This document shows, piece by piece, positions 1 through 9,184 of a stretch of 64,000 nt of DNA. The translations under genes were made by a program, and so were the position numbers. Positions within the stretch are counted from its first letter, which is position 1, and each line of letters starts with the position of its first letter. The stretch comes from Paraburkholderia aromaticivorans (lineage in GTDB: Bacteria > Pseudomonadota > Gammaproteobacteria > Burkholderiales > Burkholderiaceae), in assembly GCF_002278075.1 (NCBI RefSeq), contig NZ_CP022989.1:1488001-1552000 (forward strand). Reading direction: 5' to 3'. Below the pieces are notes generated by a model, which ran no database searches, had not been told where the DNA came from, and saw only the letters and a program-made list of their open reading frames with translations.

Positions 1-270
1 ATGGCTGTCGAAGTCGAAACGCCGGAAGACTACATGGGCAACGTGATGGGCGACCTGTCGGGCCGTCGCGGTATCGTTCAGGGCATGGACGACATGGTTG
101 GCGGCGGGAAGATTGTTCGCGCTGAAGTGCCGCTGTCGGAAATGTTCGGCTACTCGACGTCGCTGCGTTCGCTGACCCAAGGTCGTGCAACGTACACGAT
201 GGAGTTCAAGCACTACTCCGAAGCACCGCGTAACGTGTCCGAAGCGATCATCAACGCGAAGTCGAAGTAA
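1..270 (+). CDS. fusA: Elongation factor G, C-terminal fragment
   Basis: These are the last 89 codons of EF-G, the GTPase that drives ribosome translocation. The frame is open at the window edge. The ATG at base 1 is an internal Met, because full EF-G is about 700 residues. The visible part belongs to the C-terminal domain V, with the family strings [10 protein letters not shown] and [17 protein letters not shown]. It ends 47 bp before tuf, as expected at the end of an rpsL-rpsG-fusA-tuf (str) operon. The stop is TAA at 268-270. Confidence 0.97.
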   Translation: MAVEVETPEDYMGNVMGDLSGRRGIVQGMDDMVGGGKIVRAEVPLSEMFGYSTSLRSLTQGRATYTMEFKHYSEAPRNVSEAIINAKSK

Positions 271-317
271 TCGCGCGGCAAGTCATTCAACGATTAACTT
301 TTTGAAAGAAGAGAAAC

Positions 318-1508
318 ATGGCTAAAGGTAAATTCGAACGGACCAAGCCGCACGTGAACGTCGGCACGATCGGTCACGTTGACCACGGCAAGACCACGCT
401 GACGGCAGCGATCACGACGGTTCTGACGCAGAAGTTTGGCGGCGAAGCGAAGGCATACGACCAGATCGACGCGGCGCCGGAAGAAAAGGCGCGTGGTATC
501 ACGATCAACACGGCACACGTCGAGTACGAAACGGCTAACCGCCACTACGCACACGTCGACTGCCCGGGCCACGCTGACTATGTGAAGAACATGATCACGG
601 GCGCAGCGCAGATGGACGGCGCGATCCTCGTGTGCTCGGCCGCTGACGGCCCGATGCCGCAAACGCGTGAGCACATCCTGCTGGCGCGTCAGGTTGGCGT
701 TCCGTACATCATCGTGTTCCTGAACAAGTGCGACATGGTGGACGACGCTGAGCTGCTGGAGCTGGTCGAGATGGAAGTTCGCGAACTTCTGTCGAAGTAC
801 GACTTCCCGGGCGACGAAACGCCGATCATCAAGGGTTCGGCCAAGCTGGCGCTGGAAGGCGACAAGGGCGAGCTGGGCGAAGTGGCGATCATGAATCTGG
901 CCGACGCGCTGGACACGTACATCCCGACGCCGGAGCGCGCAGTTGATGGCGCATTCCTGATGCCGGTGGAAGACGTGTTCTCGATCTCGGGTCGCGGCAC
1001 GGTGGTGACGGGTCGCGTTGAGCGCGGCGTCGTGAAGGTTGGCGAGGAAATCGAAATCGTCGGTATCAAGCCGACGGTGAAGACGACCTGCACGGGCGTG
1101 GAAATGTTCCGCAAGCTGCTCGACCAGGGGCAGGCAGGCGACAACGTCGGTATCCTGCTGCGCGGCACGAAGCGTGAAGACGTGGAGCGTGGCCAGGTTC
1201 TGGCGAAGCCGGGTTCGATCAACCCGCACACGCACTTCACGGCTGAAGTGTACGTGCTGAGCAAGGACGAAGGCGGCCGTCACACGCCGTTCTTCAACAA
1301 CTATCGTCCGCAGTTCTACTTCCGTACGACGGACGTGACGGGCTCGATCGAGTTGCCGAAGGACAAGGAAATGGTCATGCCGGGCGACAACGTGTCGATC
1401 ACGGTGAAGCTGATCAACCCGATCGCAATGGAAGAAGGTCTGCGCTTCGCAATCCGCGAAGGCGGCCGTACGGTCGGCGCAGGTGTGGTTGCCAAGATTC
1501 TCGAGTAA
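318..1508 (+). CDS. tuf: Elongation factor Tu
   Basis: EF-Tu delivers aminoacyl-tRNA to the ribosome as a GTP complex. The 396-residue length is normal. The GTPase motifs are present in order: GHVDHGKT (P-loop, about residues 18-25), RGITIN (switch I), DCPGHADY (G3, about 81-88) and NKCDM (G4, about 136-140). Domains II and III follow and end in [11 protein letters not shown]. An SD-like AAGAGAAAC precedes the ATG. The 47-bp gap to fusA and the hairpin after the gene fit an end-of-str-operon position. Many Burkholderiaceae carry a second tuf copy elsewhere, which cannot be seen here. Confidence 0.98.
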   Translation: MAKGKFERTKPHVNVGTIGHVDHGKTTLTAAITTVLTQKFGGEAKAYDQIDAAPEEKARGITINTAHVEYETANRHYAHVDCPGHADYVKNMITGAAQMDGAILVCSAADGPMPQTREHILLARQVGVPYIIVFLNKCDMVDDAELLELVEMEVRELLSKYDFPGDETPIIKGSAKLALEGDKGELGEVAIMNLADALDTYIPTPERAVDGAFLMPVEDVFSISGRGTVVTGRVERGVVKVGEEIEIVGIKPTVKTTCTGVEMFRKLLDQGQAGDNVGILLRGTKREDVERGQVLAKPGSINPHTHFTAEVYVLSKDEGGRHTPFFNNYRPQFYFRTTDVTGSIELPKDKEMVMPGDNVSITVKLINPIAMEEGLRFAIREGGRTVGAGVVAKILE

Positions 1509-1545
1509 AATCGCGGATTGACGTATTTGCTGTAAGTCGTGCCCG

Positions 1546-1580
1546 GAGCCGGGCGCCCGCCCTCAGCGGGCATCCGGCTC
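1546..1580 (+). terminator. Hairpin between tuf and rpsJ
   Basis: A GC-rich two-part stem: GAGCCGG (1546-1552) pairs with CCGGCTC (1574-1580), and inside it GCCCGC (1555-1560) pairs with GCGGGC (1566-1571) around a CCTCA loop. It is followed by TACGTTCTTTTAC. The U-run is short and interrupted, so this could be a weak terminator or an attenuator between the str and S10 groups. Confidence 0.6.
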
Positions 1581-1638
1581 TACGTTCTTTTACTGTCTGG
1601 CGGTGCAATACCGCCTCGCTCTTTTCCAAGGAATTGTC

Positions 1639-1950
1639 ATGCAGAACCAGAAAATCCGCATTCGCCTGAAGGCTTTCGACTATCGCCTGATCGATCAATC
1701 GGCTGCTGAAATCGTCGACACGGCGAAGCGGACTGGCGCAATCGTTCGTGGTCCGGTGCCCCTGCCGACCCGCATTCAACGCTTCGACATCCTGCGTTCG
1801 CCGCACGTCAACAAGACGTCGCGCGATCAGCTCGAAATCCGTACGCACCAACGCCTGATGGACATCGTCGATCCGACGGACAAGACCGTTGACGCACTGA
1901 TGAAGCTGGATTTGCCGGCCGGCGTGGACGTGGAAATCAAGCTGCAATAA
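1639..1950 (+). CDS. rpsJ: 30S ribosomal protein S10
   Basis: S10 (103 residues, usual length) sits in the 30S head. As NusE it also pairs with NusB in transcription antitermination. The N-terminus [15 protein letters not shown] and the internal IPLP-type string [22 protein letters not shown] are typical (first 10 residues of the latter near position 38). A longer frame opens at 1603, but the AAGGAA SD just before 1639 and the family N-terminus favour the start given. It stands 130 bp after tuf and 201 bp before rplC, so it is less tightly coupled than the rest of the S10 group. Confidence 0.97.
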   Translation: MQNQKIRIRLKAFDYRLIDQSAAEIVDTAKRTGAIVRGPVPLPTRIQRFDILRSPHVNKTSRDQLEIRTHQRLMDIVDPTDKTVDALMKLDLPAGVDVEIKLQ

Positions 1951-2000
1951 AGCTTCAAAGTGTTGCCTGGCGTGCCGGGCAGCGCTAAGTCATTGATTGC

Positions 2001-2042
2001 TTGCGGAAAACGAAAAGCCTCGCTATAATAGTGGGCTTTTCG
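2001..2042 (+). promoter_or_regulatory. Promoter with -10 box inside an inverted repeat, upstream of rplC
   Basis: A -35-like TTGCGG (2001-2006) and a perfect -10 TATAAT (2024-2029) are 17 bp apart. The -10 lies in the 14-nt loop of a 9-bp perfect inverted repeat, CGAAAAGCC (2011-2019) and GGCTTTTCG (2034-2042). It can explain separate transcription of rplC onward. The hairpin could also act on RNA coming from rpsJ. Confidence 0.7.
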
Positions 2043-2118
2043 CGCATTTGCGCAAAAAAGTCGGCGTGCTGCAGCATGAATTCATGCCCGAAACGGCGCC
2101 GGCATTTTGTAAATTAGC

Positions 2119-2138
2119 CCCGACCAATCGCAGTCGGG
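2119..2138 (+). promoter_or_regulatory. Leader hairpin next to the rplC ribosome binding site
   Basis: CCCGAC (2119-2124) pairs with GTCGGG (2133-2138) around an 8-nt loop. It ends four bases before the GGAG that serves the rplC start at 2152. This is the right place for translational control of the operon. In E. coli the S10 operon is autoregulated by L4, but no L4 site is recognised here. Confidence 0.35.
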
Positions 2139-2151
2139 AATGGAGAAAACG

Positions 2152-2811
2152 ATGAGCCTTGGACTCGTAGGTCGCAAGGTTGGCATGACCCGTATCTTCA
2201 CGGCAGAAGGGGATTCGATTCCCGTTACCGTGCTGGACGTGTCCGACAACCGCGTGACGCAGATCAAGACTGTTGAAACCGACGGCTACACGGCCGTGCA
2301 GGTTGCATTCGGTACGCGCCGTGCATCGCGCGTGACGAAGCCGTTGGCCGGTCATCTCGCCAAAGCCGGTGTTCAAGCCGGTGAAATCCTCAAAGAATTC
2401 CAGATCGATGCTGCCAAGGCTGCCGAGTTGTCGAACGGCACCGTGGTAGGTCCCGACCTGTTCGAAGTAGGCCAGAAGGTCGACGTGCAAGGCGTGTCGA
2501 TCGGTAAGGGCTACGCCGGTACCATCAAACGTTACAACTTTGCATCCGGCCGTGCATCGCACGGTAACTCGCGCTCGCACAACGTGCCGGGCTCGATCGG
2601 TATGGCGCAGGATCCGGGTCGTGTTTTCCCGGGTAAGCGCATGACCGGTCACATGGGTGACGATACGGTAACCGTGCAAAACCTCGAAATCGCTCGTATC
2701 GACGCTGACCGCAAGCTGTTGCTGGTCAAGGGCGCCGTTCCGGGTGCGAAGGGTGGCAAGGTATTCGTTACGCCGGCCGTGAAGACGCGTGCCGTGAAAG
2801 GAGCGAAATAA
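2152..2811 (+). CDS. rplC: 50S ribosomal protein L3
   Basis: L3 is an early-assembly 23S rRNA binder. The product starts [16 protein letters not shown] and has 219 residues. An in-frame ATG at 2140 would add MEKT, but it sits on the GGAG that makes a good SD for 2152. The conserved [18 protein letters not shown] segment carries the Gln that PrmB methylates in E. coli L3. Its TAA stop shares one base with the rplD start, which suggests translational coupling. Confidence 0.97.
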   Translation: MSLGLVGRKVGMTRIFTAEGDSIPVTVLDVSDNRVTQIKTVETDGYTAVQVAFGTRRASRVTKPLAGHLAKAGVQAGEILKEFQIDAAKAAELSNGTVVGPDLFEVGQKVDVQGVSIGKGYAGTIKRYNFASGRASHGNSRSHNVPGSIGMAQDPGRVFPGKRMTGHMGDDTVTVQNLEIARIDADRKLLLVKGAVPGAKGGKVFVTPAVKTRAVKGAK

Positions 2812-3431
2812 TGGAACTTAAGCTCCTGAATGCCAATGGTCAGGAAGGTGCAGGCGTTAGCGCGTCGGACGTCGTGTTCGGCCGCGATTACAACGAAGCC
2901 CTGATTCACCAGGTTGTGGTGGCGTATCAAGCGAATGCCCGTAGCGGCAACCGCGCGCAGAAGGACCGTGAGCAAGTCAAGCACACGACCAAGAAGCCGT
3001 GGCGCCAGAAGGGTACGGGCCGCGCCCGTGCCGGTATGTCGTCGAGCCCGCTGTGGCGCGGCGGTGGCCGGATCTTCCCGAATTCGCCGGAAGAAAACTT
3101 TTCGCACAAGGTCAACAAGAAGATGCATCGCGCAGGTCTCTGCTCGATCTTCTCGCAGCTGGCCCGCGAAGGCCGCATCTCGGTGGTCGACGAGCTGACG
3201 CTCGAAGCGCCGAAGACGAAGCTGCTGGCCGAAAAATTCAAGGCGATGGGTCTCGACTCCGTGCTGGTGATTACCGACACGGTTGACGAAAACCTGTACC
3301 TCGCGTCGCGCAACCTCGCCCATGTGGCAGTTGTCGAGCCGCGTTACGCCGACCCGCTGTCGCTGATCTACTTCAAGAAGATCCTGATCACGAAGGCTGC
3401 GGTCGCCCAGATCGAGGAGTTGCTGTCATGA
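2811..3431 (+). CDS. rplD: 50S ribosomal protein L4
   Basis: L4 (206 residues) binds 23S rRNA and sends a loop into the exit tunnel. The basic tunnel loop is visible at about residues 44-75 ([20 protein letters not shown]). In E. coli L4 also represses its own operon; whether it does so here is unknown. The start overlaps the rplC stop by one base and the stop overlaps rplW by four (ATGA). Confidence 0.97.
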   Translation: MELKLLNANGQEGAGVSASDVVFGRDYNEALIHQVVVAYQANARSGNRAQKDREQVKHTTKKPWRQKGTGRARAGMSSSPLWRGGGRIFPNSPEENFSHKVNKKMHRAGLCSIFSQLAREGRISVVDELTLEAPKTKLLAEKFKAMGLDSVLVITDTVDENLYLASRNLAHVAVVEPRYADPLSLIYFKKILITKAAVAQIEELLS

Positions 3432-3742
3432 GCGAGATTCGCAAGAACGATCATCGTTTGATGCAGGTCCTGCTCGCGCCGGTGATCTCCGAAAAGGCGA
3501 CGCTGGTGGCCGACAAGAACGAGCAAGTAGTGTTCGAAGTCGCGCCCGATGCCACGAAGCAGGAAGTGAAAGCTGCAGTCGAGCTGCTGTTCAAGGTGGA
3601 AGTCAATTCCGTCAACGTGCTGGTCTCGAAGGGCAAAGCCAAGCGCTTTGGCCGCTTCATGGGCAAGCGCAAGGACGTGAAGAAGGCGTATGTCTGCCTG
3701 AGGCCCGGCCAGGAAATCAACTTTGAAGCGGAGGCCAAGTAA
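3428..3742 (+). CDS. rplW: 50S ribosomal protein L23
   Basis: L23 (104 residues) lines the tunnel exit and is the docking point for trigger factor and SRP. The typical strings VISEKAT (about residue 19) and [25 protein letters not shown] (central part, about residue 59) are present. Translation is likely coupled to rplD through the ATGA overlap, and rplB follows after 2 bp. Confidence 0.96.
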   Translation: MSEIRKNDHRLMQVLLAPVISEKATLVADKNEQVVFEVAPDATKQEVKAAVELLFKVEVNSVNVLVSKGKAKRFGRFMGKRKDVKKAYVCLRPGQEINFEAEAK

Positions 3743-3744
3743 TC

Positions 3745-4572
3745 ATGGCAATCGTTAAAGTTAAGCCGACTTCGCCGGGCCGCCGTGCGATGGTCAAGGT
3801 GGTCAACAAGGATCTGCATAAGGGCAAGCCGTTCGCACCGCTGCTCGACTCGCAATCCACGACCGCCGGCCGTAACAACAACGGTCACATCACGACCCGT
3901 CATAAGGGTGGTGGTCACAAGCATCACTATCGTGTCGTCGATTTCCGTCGCAATAAGGACGGTATCGCAGCGAAGGTCGAACGTCTTGAGTACGATCCGA
4001 ACCGTAGCGCGAACATCGCGCTGGTTCTGTACGCAGACGGCGAACGCCGCTACATCATTGCTCCGAAGGGTGTCATCGTCGGCCAGCAACTGATGTCGGG
4101 TTCGGAAGCGCCGATCCGCGCTGGCAACACGCTGCCGATCCGCAACATTCCGGTCGGTACGACGATTCACTGCATCGAAATGCTGCCGGGCAAGGGTGCG
4201 CAAATGGCGCGTTCGGCTGGTACGTCGGCGATGCTGTTGGCTCGTGAAGGCATCTACGCACAGGTCCGCCTGCGCTCGGGTGAAATCCGCCGCGTCCACG
4301 TTGAGTGCCGCGCGACGATTGGTGAAGTTGGCAACGAAGAGCACAGCCTCCGTCAAATCGGTAAGGCTGGCGCGAACCGCTGGCGCGGTATCCGCCCGAC
4401 GGTGCGTGGCGTTGCAATGAACCCGGTCGATCACCCGCACGGTGGTGGTGAAGGCAAGACGGCTGCAGGTCGCGATCCGGTGAGCCCGTGGGGCACGCCT
4501 GCTAAGGGTTATCGCACCCGCAGCAACAAGCGCACGACGAGCATGATCGTCCAGCGCCGTCACAAGCGTTAA
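3745..4572 (+). CDS. rplB: 50S ribosomal protein L2
   Basis: L2 (275 residues) is needed for subunit joining and supports peptidyl transfer. The signature [13 protein letters not shown] with the conserved His is near residues 224-236. The basic C-terminus ends in [13 protein letters not shown]. Its length matches other proteobacterial L2 proteins. rpsS follows after 10 bp with an AAGGAG SD. Confidence 0.97.
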   Translation: MAIVKVKPTSPGRRAMVKVVNKDLHKGKPFAPLLDSQSTTAGRNNNGHITTRHKGGGHKHHYRVVDFRRNKDGIAAKVERLEYDPNRSANIALVLYADGERRYIIAPKGVIVGQQLMSGSEAPIRAGNTLPIRNIPVGTTIHCIEMLPGKGAQMARSAGTSAMLLAREGIYAQVRLRSGEIRRVHVECRATIGEVGNEEHSLRQIGKAGANRWRGIRPTVRGVAMNPVDHPHGGGEGKTAAGRDPVSPWGTPAKGYRTRSNKRTTSMIVQRRHKR

Positions 4573-4582
4573 GGAGTAGGCA

Positions 4583-4858
4583 ATGGCACGTTCTGTAAAA
4601 AAAGGTCCGTTCTGCGACGCCCATTTGCTGAAGAAAGTTGAGGCGGCAGCAGCTTCGCGGGATAAGAAGCCGATCAAAACCTGGTCGCGCCGTTCGACGA
4701 TCCTCCCGGATTTCATCGGTCTGACGATCGCCGTTCACAACGGCCGTCAACACGTTCCGGTGTACATCTCGGAAAACATGGTCGGCCACAAGCTTGGCGA
4801 GTTCGCACTGACCCGTACGTTCAAGGGTCATGCAGCCGACAAGAAGGCTAAGAAATAA
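4583..4858 (+). CDS. rpsS: 30S ribosomal protein S19
   Basis: S19 (91 residues) is a 30S head protein that pairs with S13 and contacts the A-site tRNA region. [15 protein letters not shown] and the central string [20 protein letters not shown] (about residue 34) are family hallmarks. The AAGGAGTAGGCA leader gives a strong ribosome binding site. Confidence 0.97.
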
Positions 4859-4868
4859 GGGGCTCATG

Positions 4869-5198
4869 ATGGAAGTGAAAGCAATTCATCGCGGTGCCCG
4901 CATCTCGGCGCAGAAAACGCGCCTTGTGGCTGACCAGATCCGCGGTTTGCCGGTCGACAAGGCGCTGAACGTTCTGACGTTTTCGCCGAAGAAGGCTGCG
5001 GGAATCGTGAAAAAGGTCGTGCTGTCGGCGATCGCGAATGCGGAGCATAACGAAGGCGCCGATATCGATGAGCTCAAGATCACGAGCATCTACATCGACA
5101 AGGCTGCGTCGCTCAAGCGTTTTACCGCGCGCGCTAAAGGCCGCGGTAACCGCATCGAGAAGCAATCCTGTCACATCACTGTGACGGTCGGGAATTAA
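4869..5198 (+). CDS. rplV: 50S ribosomal protein L22
   Basis: L22 (109 residues) spans the large subunit and places a beta hairpin in the exit tunnel. The start is read as the second of two adjacent ATGs (4866 and 4869), because the family begins [13 protein letters not shown] and the AAGGGG SD fits. The tunnel-hairpin region [17 protein letters not shown] is near residue 88. rpsC follows after 11 bp. Confidence 0.96.
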   Translation: MEVKAIHRGARISAQKTRLVADQIRGLPVDKALNVLTFSPKKAAGIVKKVVLSAIANAEHNEGADIDELKITSIYIDKAASLKRFTARAKGRGNRIEKQSCHITVTVGN

Positions 5199-5209
5199 GG
5201 GGTCATACG

Positions 5210-6016
5210 ATGGGACAGAAAATTCATCCGACTGGCTTCCGTTTGGCCGTCAGCCGCAATTGGGCGTCGCGTTGGTACGCGAACAACAACAATTTCGCGG
5301 CGATGTTGCAGGAAGACATCGGTGTTCGTGAATACCTGAAGAAGAAGCTGAAGAACGCTTCGGTTGGTCGCGTCGTTATCGAGCGTCCGGCGAAGAACGC
5401 GCGCATCACGATTTATAGCTCGCGTCCGGGTGTGGTCATCGGGAAGAAGGGCGAGGATATCGAGCTGCTGAAGTCGGAACTGCAACGCCGCATGGGCGTT
5501 CCGGTCCACGTCAACATCGAAGAAATCCGCAAGCCGGAAACCGATGCGCAACTGATCGCTGATTCGATCACGCAACAACTCGAGCGCCGGATTATGTTCC
5601 GCCGCGCGATGAAGCGTGCGATGCAAAACGCAATGCGTCTGGGTGCACAAGGCATCAAGATCATGAGCGCCGGCCGCCTGAACGGTATCGAAATCGCTCG
5701 TACGGAATGGTATCGCGAAGGTCGCGTGCCGCTTCATACGCTGCGCGCTGATATCGACTACGCAACTTCGGAAGCGAAGACGACGTACGGCATCATCGGC
5801 GTGAAGGTTTGGGTCTACAAGGGCGATACGCTCGGCCGCAACGACGCACCGGTGGTTGAAGAAGCCGCCGAAGAAAAGCGTCCGCGCCGCAACGCACGTC
5901 CGGGTGGCGATCGCCGTCCGCGTCGCGATGGTGAAGGTGGTGGCCCGGCAGGTGCACGCCGTGGCGCTCCTCGTCGTGCTGGCGGTGCCGGCGACGGCGG
6001 GAAGACTGGAGAATAA
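5210..6016 (+). CDS. rpsC: 30S ribosomal protein S3 with long basic C-terminal tail
   Basis: S3 sits at the mRNA entry site and contributes to helicase activity. The KH-domain GXXG loop is seen in [16 protein letters not shown] (about residues 74-89). The length is 268 residues, against about 233 in E. coli. The extra length is a C-terminal tail from about residue 225 made of Arg, Gly, Pro and Asp (for example [19 protein letters not shown]). The conserved core ends at about residue 215. The tail appears to be in frame and real, since rplP starts 2 bp after the stop. Confidence 0.97.
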
Positions 6017-6018
6017 CG

Positions 6019-6435
6019 ATGCTGCAACCGAAACGCAGAAAGTATCGCAAAGAGCAGAAGGGTCGTAACACCGGTATCGCTACTCGCGGCAACGCGGTTT
6101 CGTTCGGTGAATTCGGCCTGAAGGCTATCGGTCGTGGTCGCTTGACCGCGCGCCAGATTGAAGCGGCACGTCGTGCAATGACGCGTCACATCAAGCGTGG
6201 TGGCCGCATCTGGATCCGCATCTTCCCGGACAAGCCGATCTCGCACAAGCCGGCTGAAGTACGGATGGGTAACGGTAAGGGTAACCCTGAGTACTACGTC
6301 GCAGAGATTCAACCGGGCAAGATGCTGTACGAAATGGACGGCGTAACCGAAGAGCTGGCACGCGAAGCGTTCCGTCTGGCTGCAGCTAAGCTGCCGCTCA
6401 AGACGACGTTTATCGTGCGTCAGCTCGGCGCCTAA
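6019..6435 (+). CDS. rplP: 50S ribosomal protein L16
   Basis: L16 (138 residues) lies near the A site of the large subunit and is a late-assembly protein. It starts [16 protein letters not shown] and contains the conserved [19 protein letters not shown] around residue 82. It is 2 bp after rpsC and 10 bp before rpmC, inside the S10 operon. Confidence 0.97.
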
Positions 6436-6445
6436 GGAGCAAATG

Positions 6446-6640
6446 ATGAAGGCTTCCGAACTTCACCAGAAAGATCAGGCCGCGCTCAACAAGGAGCTGT
6501 CGGACCTGTTGAAGGCGCAATTCGGCCTGCGCATGCAACTCGCGACCCAGCAGCTCACCAACACGAGCCAGCTGAAGAAGGTTCGTCGCGACATCGCACG
6601 TGTGCGGACCGTCCTGACTGAGAAGGCGAACCAGAAATGA
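6446..6640 (+). CDS. rpmC: 50S ribosomal protein L29
   Basis: L29 is a small two-helix protein at the tunnel exit beside L23. The start is taken at the second of two overlapping ATGs (6443 and 6446), giving 64 residues beginning [11 protein letters not shown]. An AAGGAG SD precedes it. Its stop overlaps rpsQ by four bases (ATGA). Confidence 0.95.
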
Positions 6641-6909
6641 ACGATAGCGTAAAAACCTCGCTCAAGCGGACGCTGGTCGGCAAGGTCGTCAGCAACAAGA
6701 TGGACAAGACGGTCACCGTGCTGGTTGAGCACCGAGTGAAGCACCCGATCTACGGCAAGTACGTTGTGCGTTCGAAGAAGTATCACGCGCACGACGACGC
6801 CAACACGTACAACGAGGGCGACCTTGTTGAAATCCAGGAAACGCGTCCGATTTCGAAGACGAAAGCTTGGGTTGTGGCTCGCCTGGTCGAGGCTGCTCGC
6901 GTCATCTGA
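6637..6909 (+). CDS. rpsQ: 30S ribosomal protein S17
   Basis: S17 (90 residues) is an OB-fold primary binder of 16S rRNA. The motif [14 protein letters not shown] (about residue 15) and the [14 protein letters not shown] string are typical. It is the last gene of the S10 group. A 290-bp gap with a promoter-hairpin element separates it from rplN. Confidence 0.97.
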
Positions 6910-6953
6910 CGCCGCGAAGTTGTAGAAGTAATTGAAATCGCAGTAAGTTTCGC

Positions 6954-6990
6954 TTGCAAGACCGAGATTATTTGTTATAATCTCGGTCTT
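6954..6990 (+). promoter_or_regulatory. Composite terminator/promoter between rpsQ and rplN
   Basis: A perfect 14-bp inverted repeat (6958-6971 and 6977-6990, 5-nt loop TTGTT) is followed by CCCTCTTTTAT, so it reads as an intrinsic terminator for the S10 operon. A promoter lies on the same bases: -35 TTGCAA (6954-6959), 16-bp spacer, and -10 TATAAT (6976-6981), which starts at the last loop base and runs into the right arm. RNA started here would lack the hairpin, while RNA arriving from rpsQ would contain it. Confidence 0.75.
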
Positions 6991-7079
6991 CCCTCTTTTA
7001 TGGGAGCCCCGTCGCGGGCGAAGTTGGTGGGGGAAGCGGTTCAGGCGCCAGTCTGTTCCGAAGGATTCACCGGATTGCG

Positions 7080-7196
7080 ATGGCGGGTTTCGTTTGCCGT
7101 CGCTGCTGTTCTAACCCAAGCAGCCGATTGGCTGACGGGACCAAGACTGACCGGGTACGCCATGGTGGTGTGACCGGATTAAGTTGGGAAAGATAA
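7080..7196 (+). CDS. Possible 38-codon leader ORF before rplN
   Basis: An ATG-initiated frame of 38 codons (starting MAGFVCRRCCSNPSS) ends three bases before, and in frame with, the rplN start. No convincing SD is seen directly before its ATG; the nearest, AAGGA, is about 15 bases upstream. It lies in the roughly 210-nt leader made by the rplN promoter. It may be chance, or a leader peptide whose translation affects rplN. I do not recognise the sequence. Confidence 0.2.
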   Translation: MAGFVCRRCCSNPSSRLADGTKTDRVRHGGVTGLSWER

Positions 7197-7199
7197 ACC

Positions 7200-7568
7200 A
7201 TGATCCAGACCGAAACTCGGCTTGAAGTGGCCGACAACACGGGTGCGCGTGAAGTCATGTGCATCAAGGTGCTCGGCGGCTCGAAGCGTCGTTATGCCAG
7301 CATTGGCGACATCATCAAGGTGACCGTCAAAGAAGCAACGCCGCGCGGGCGCGTGAAGAAAGGCGAAATTTATAACGCCGTGGTGGTTCGCACCGCCAAG
7401 GGCGTGCGCCGTCAGGACGGCTCGCTGATCAAGTTCGATGGCAACGCCGCAGTGTTGTTGAATGCGAAGCTCGAACCTATTGGCACCCGTATTTTCGGGC
7501 CTGTCACGCGCGAGTTGCGCAGCGAACGATTCATGAAGATCGTTTCGTTGGCACCTGAAGTGCTGTAA
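7200..7568 (+). CDS. rplN: 50S ribosomal protein L14
   Basis: L14 (122 residues) forms part of bridges B5 and B8 to the small subunit. [19 protein letters not shown] is the universal start. The closing string SLAPEVL also fits. It is the first gene of the spc group, with a long leader behind the promoter at 6954-6981, and rplX follows after 9 bp. Confidence 0.97.
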   Translation: MIQTETRLEVADNTGAREVMCIKVLGGSKRRYASIGDIIKVTVKEATPRGRVKKGEIYNAVVVRTAKGVRRQDGSLIKFDGNAAVLLNAKLEPIGTRIFGPVTRELRSERFMKIVSLAPEVL

Positions 7569-7577
7569 GGAGTCGCG

Positions 7578-7886
7578 ATGAACAAGATTCGCAAAGGTGA
7601 CGAAGTTATCGTCATCACCGGCAAAGATAAAGGCAAGCGCGGCGTCGTGCTGTCCGTTGGCGAAGGCAAAGTGATTGTCGAGGGCATCAACCTCGTCAAG
7701 AAACACGTCAAGCCGAACCCGATGAAGGGTACGACGGGCGGTGTGGAAGCCAAGACGATGCCGCTGCAAATTTCGAACGTCGCATTGGTCGACGCGAATG
7801 GCAAGGCGTCGCGTGTAGGCATCAAGGTCGAAGGAGACAAGAAAGTCCGTTTCCTTAAGACGACCGGTGCCGAGCTGAGCGCCTGA
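7578..7886 (+). CDS. rplX: 50S ribosomal protein L24
   Basis: L24 (102 residues) is one of the two initiators of large-subunit assembly. A KOW motif is visible near the N-terminus ([19 protein letters not shown], about residues 6-24). [11 protein letters not shown] follows at about residue 38. It is preceded by AAGGAG and followed 17 bp later by rplE. Confidence 0.96.
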   Translation: MNKIRKGDEVIVITGKDKGKRGVVLSVGEGKVIVEGINLVKKHVKPNPMKGTTGGVEAKTMPLQISNVALVDANGKASRVGIKVEGDKKVRFLKTTGAELSA

Positions 7887-7903
7887 CGCTGCGGAGTAAA
7901 AAA

Positions 7904-8443
7904 ATGGCTCGTTTGCAAGAGTTTTACAAAGAAAAGGTTGTACCCGGCCTCATCGAGAAGTTCGGTTACAAGTCCGTGATGGAAGTGCCGCGCATCACCA
8001 AGATCACCCTGAACATGGGCCTTGGCGAAGCGGTTGCTGACAAGAAGATCATCGAGAACGCCGTTGGCGACCTGACGAAGATCGCAGGCCAGAAGCCAGT
8101 GATCACGAAGGCGCGCAAGGCAATCGCCGGCTTCAAGATCCGTCAAGGCTATCCGATCGGTGCAATGGTCACGTTGCGTGGTCAGGCAATGTACGAATTT
8201 CTGGACCGTTTCGTGACGGTCGCGCTCCCCCGTGTGCGTGACTTCCGTGGCGTGTCGGGTCGTGCGTTCGATGGTCGCGGCAACTACAACATCGGTGTGA
8301 AAGAGCAGATCATTTTCCCCGAAATCGACTACGACAAGATCGACGCACTGCGTGGGCTGAACATCAGCATCACGACGACTGCGAAGACCGACGACGAAGC
8401 AAAGGCTCTGCTCGCCAGCTTCAAGTTCCCGTTCAGAAACTGA
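7904..8443 (+). CDS. rplE: 50S ribosomal protein L5
   Basis: L5 (179 residues) binds 5S rRNA and contacts the P-site tRNA and S13 (bridge B1b). Recognised from [15 protein letters not shown] (about residue 29) and from the string [20 protein letters not shown] (about residue 125). In E. coli the S8 repressor acts on spc mRNA near the rplE start; no such site was identified here. Confidence 0.97.
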   Translation: MARLQEFYKEKVVPGLIEKFGYKSVMEVPRITKITLNMGLGEAVADKKIIENAVGDLTKIAGQKPVITKARKAIAGFKIRQGYPIGAMVTLRGQAMYEFLDRFVTVALPRVRDFRGVSGRAFDGRGNYNIGVKEQIIFPEIDYDKIDALRGLNISITTTAKTDDEAKALLASFKFPFRN

Positions 8444-8450
8444 GGTTACC

Positions 8451-8756
8451 GTGGCTAAACTGGCACTGATCGAACGTGAAAAGAAGCGTGCTCGCCTGGC
8501 CGCTAAGTACGCTCCCAAGCGTGCTGAGCTGAAAGCGATCATCGGCGATATGAGCAAGTCGGACGAAGAGCATTACGCAGCACGTCTGGAACTGCAACAA
8601 CTGCCGCGCAACTCTAATCCGACCCGTAAGCGCAATCGTTGCGCAATTACCGGTCGCCCGCGTGGCACGTTCCGTAAATTCGGGCTGGCGCGTAACAAGA
8701 TTCGCGAAATCGCGTTCCGCGGCGAGATCCCTGGCCTGACCAAGGCGAGCTGGTAA
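8451..8756 (+). CDS. rpsN: 30S ribosomal protein S14 (zinc-free long form)
   Basis: S14 (101 residues) is a late-assembling 30S head protein. The start is GTG at 8451; the next residues [19 protein letters not shown] match the family. It is the long form without the CXXC pairs of the zinc-binding type: only one Cys remains, in [11 protein letters not shown]. The end [11 protein letters not shown] is conserved. It lies 7 bp after rplE, preceded by a weak GAGG SD. Confidence 0.96.
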   Translation: MAKLALIEREKKRARLAAKYAPKRAELKAIIGDMSKSDEEHYAARLELQQLPRNSNPTRKRNRCAITGRPRGTFRKFGLARNKIREIAFRGEIPGLTKASW

Positions 8757-8770
8757 TAGGAGAAACGTAA

Positions 8771-9166
8771 ATGAGCATGAGTGATCCTATCGCCGATATG
8801 CTGACTCGCATCCGCAATGCGCAGATGGTTGAGAAAGTCTCGGTGACTATGCCCTCGTCGAAAGTCAAGGTTGCGATTGCGCAGGTCCTGAAGGACGAAG
8901 GCTATATCGATGATTTCGCAGTGAAGTCCGAAGGTGCGAAATCTGAATTGAACATCGTGTTGAAGTACTACGCTGGCCGTCCGGTCATCGAACGCATTGA
9001 ACGCGTTTCGAAGCCTGGTCTGCGTGTGTACCGCGGCCGTAACGACATCCCCGTGGTCATGAATGGCCTCGGCGTGGCAATCGTGTCGACGCCGAAGGGC
9101 GTGATGACGGACCGCAAGGCGCGTGCAACGGGCGTTGGCGGCGAAGTCATCTGCTACGTCGCTTAA
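8771..9166 (+). CDS. rpsH: 30S ribosomal protein S8
   Basis: S8 (131 residues) binds the 16S central domain and in E. coli represses spc operon translation. [18 protein letters not shown] and the C-terminal [20 protein letters not shown] are hallmarks. A start at the second Met (8777) would remove two residues; the AGGAGAAACGTAA spacing supports 8771. Confidence 0.97.
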
Positions 9167-9184
9167 GGCCGAAAGGAGAGAAAC

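Noticed and set aside
294..1283. Long minus-strand open frame opposite tuf
   Set aside because: Same antisense effect; the composition is artificial and the EF-Tu gene explains the region.
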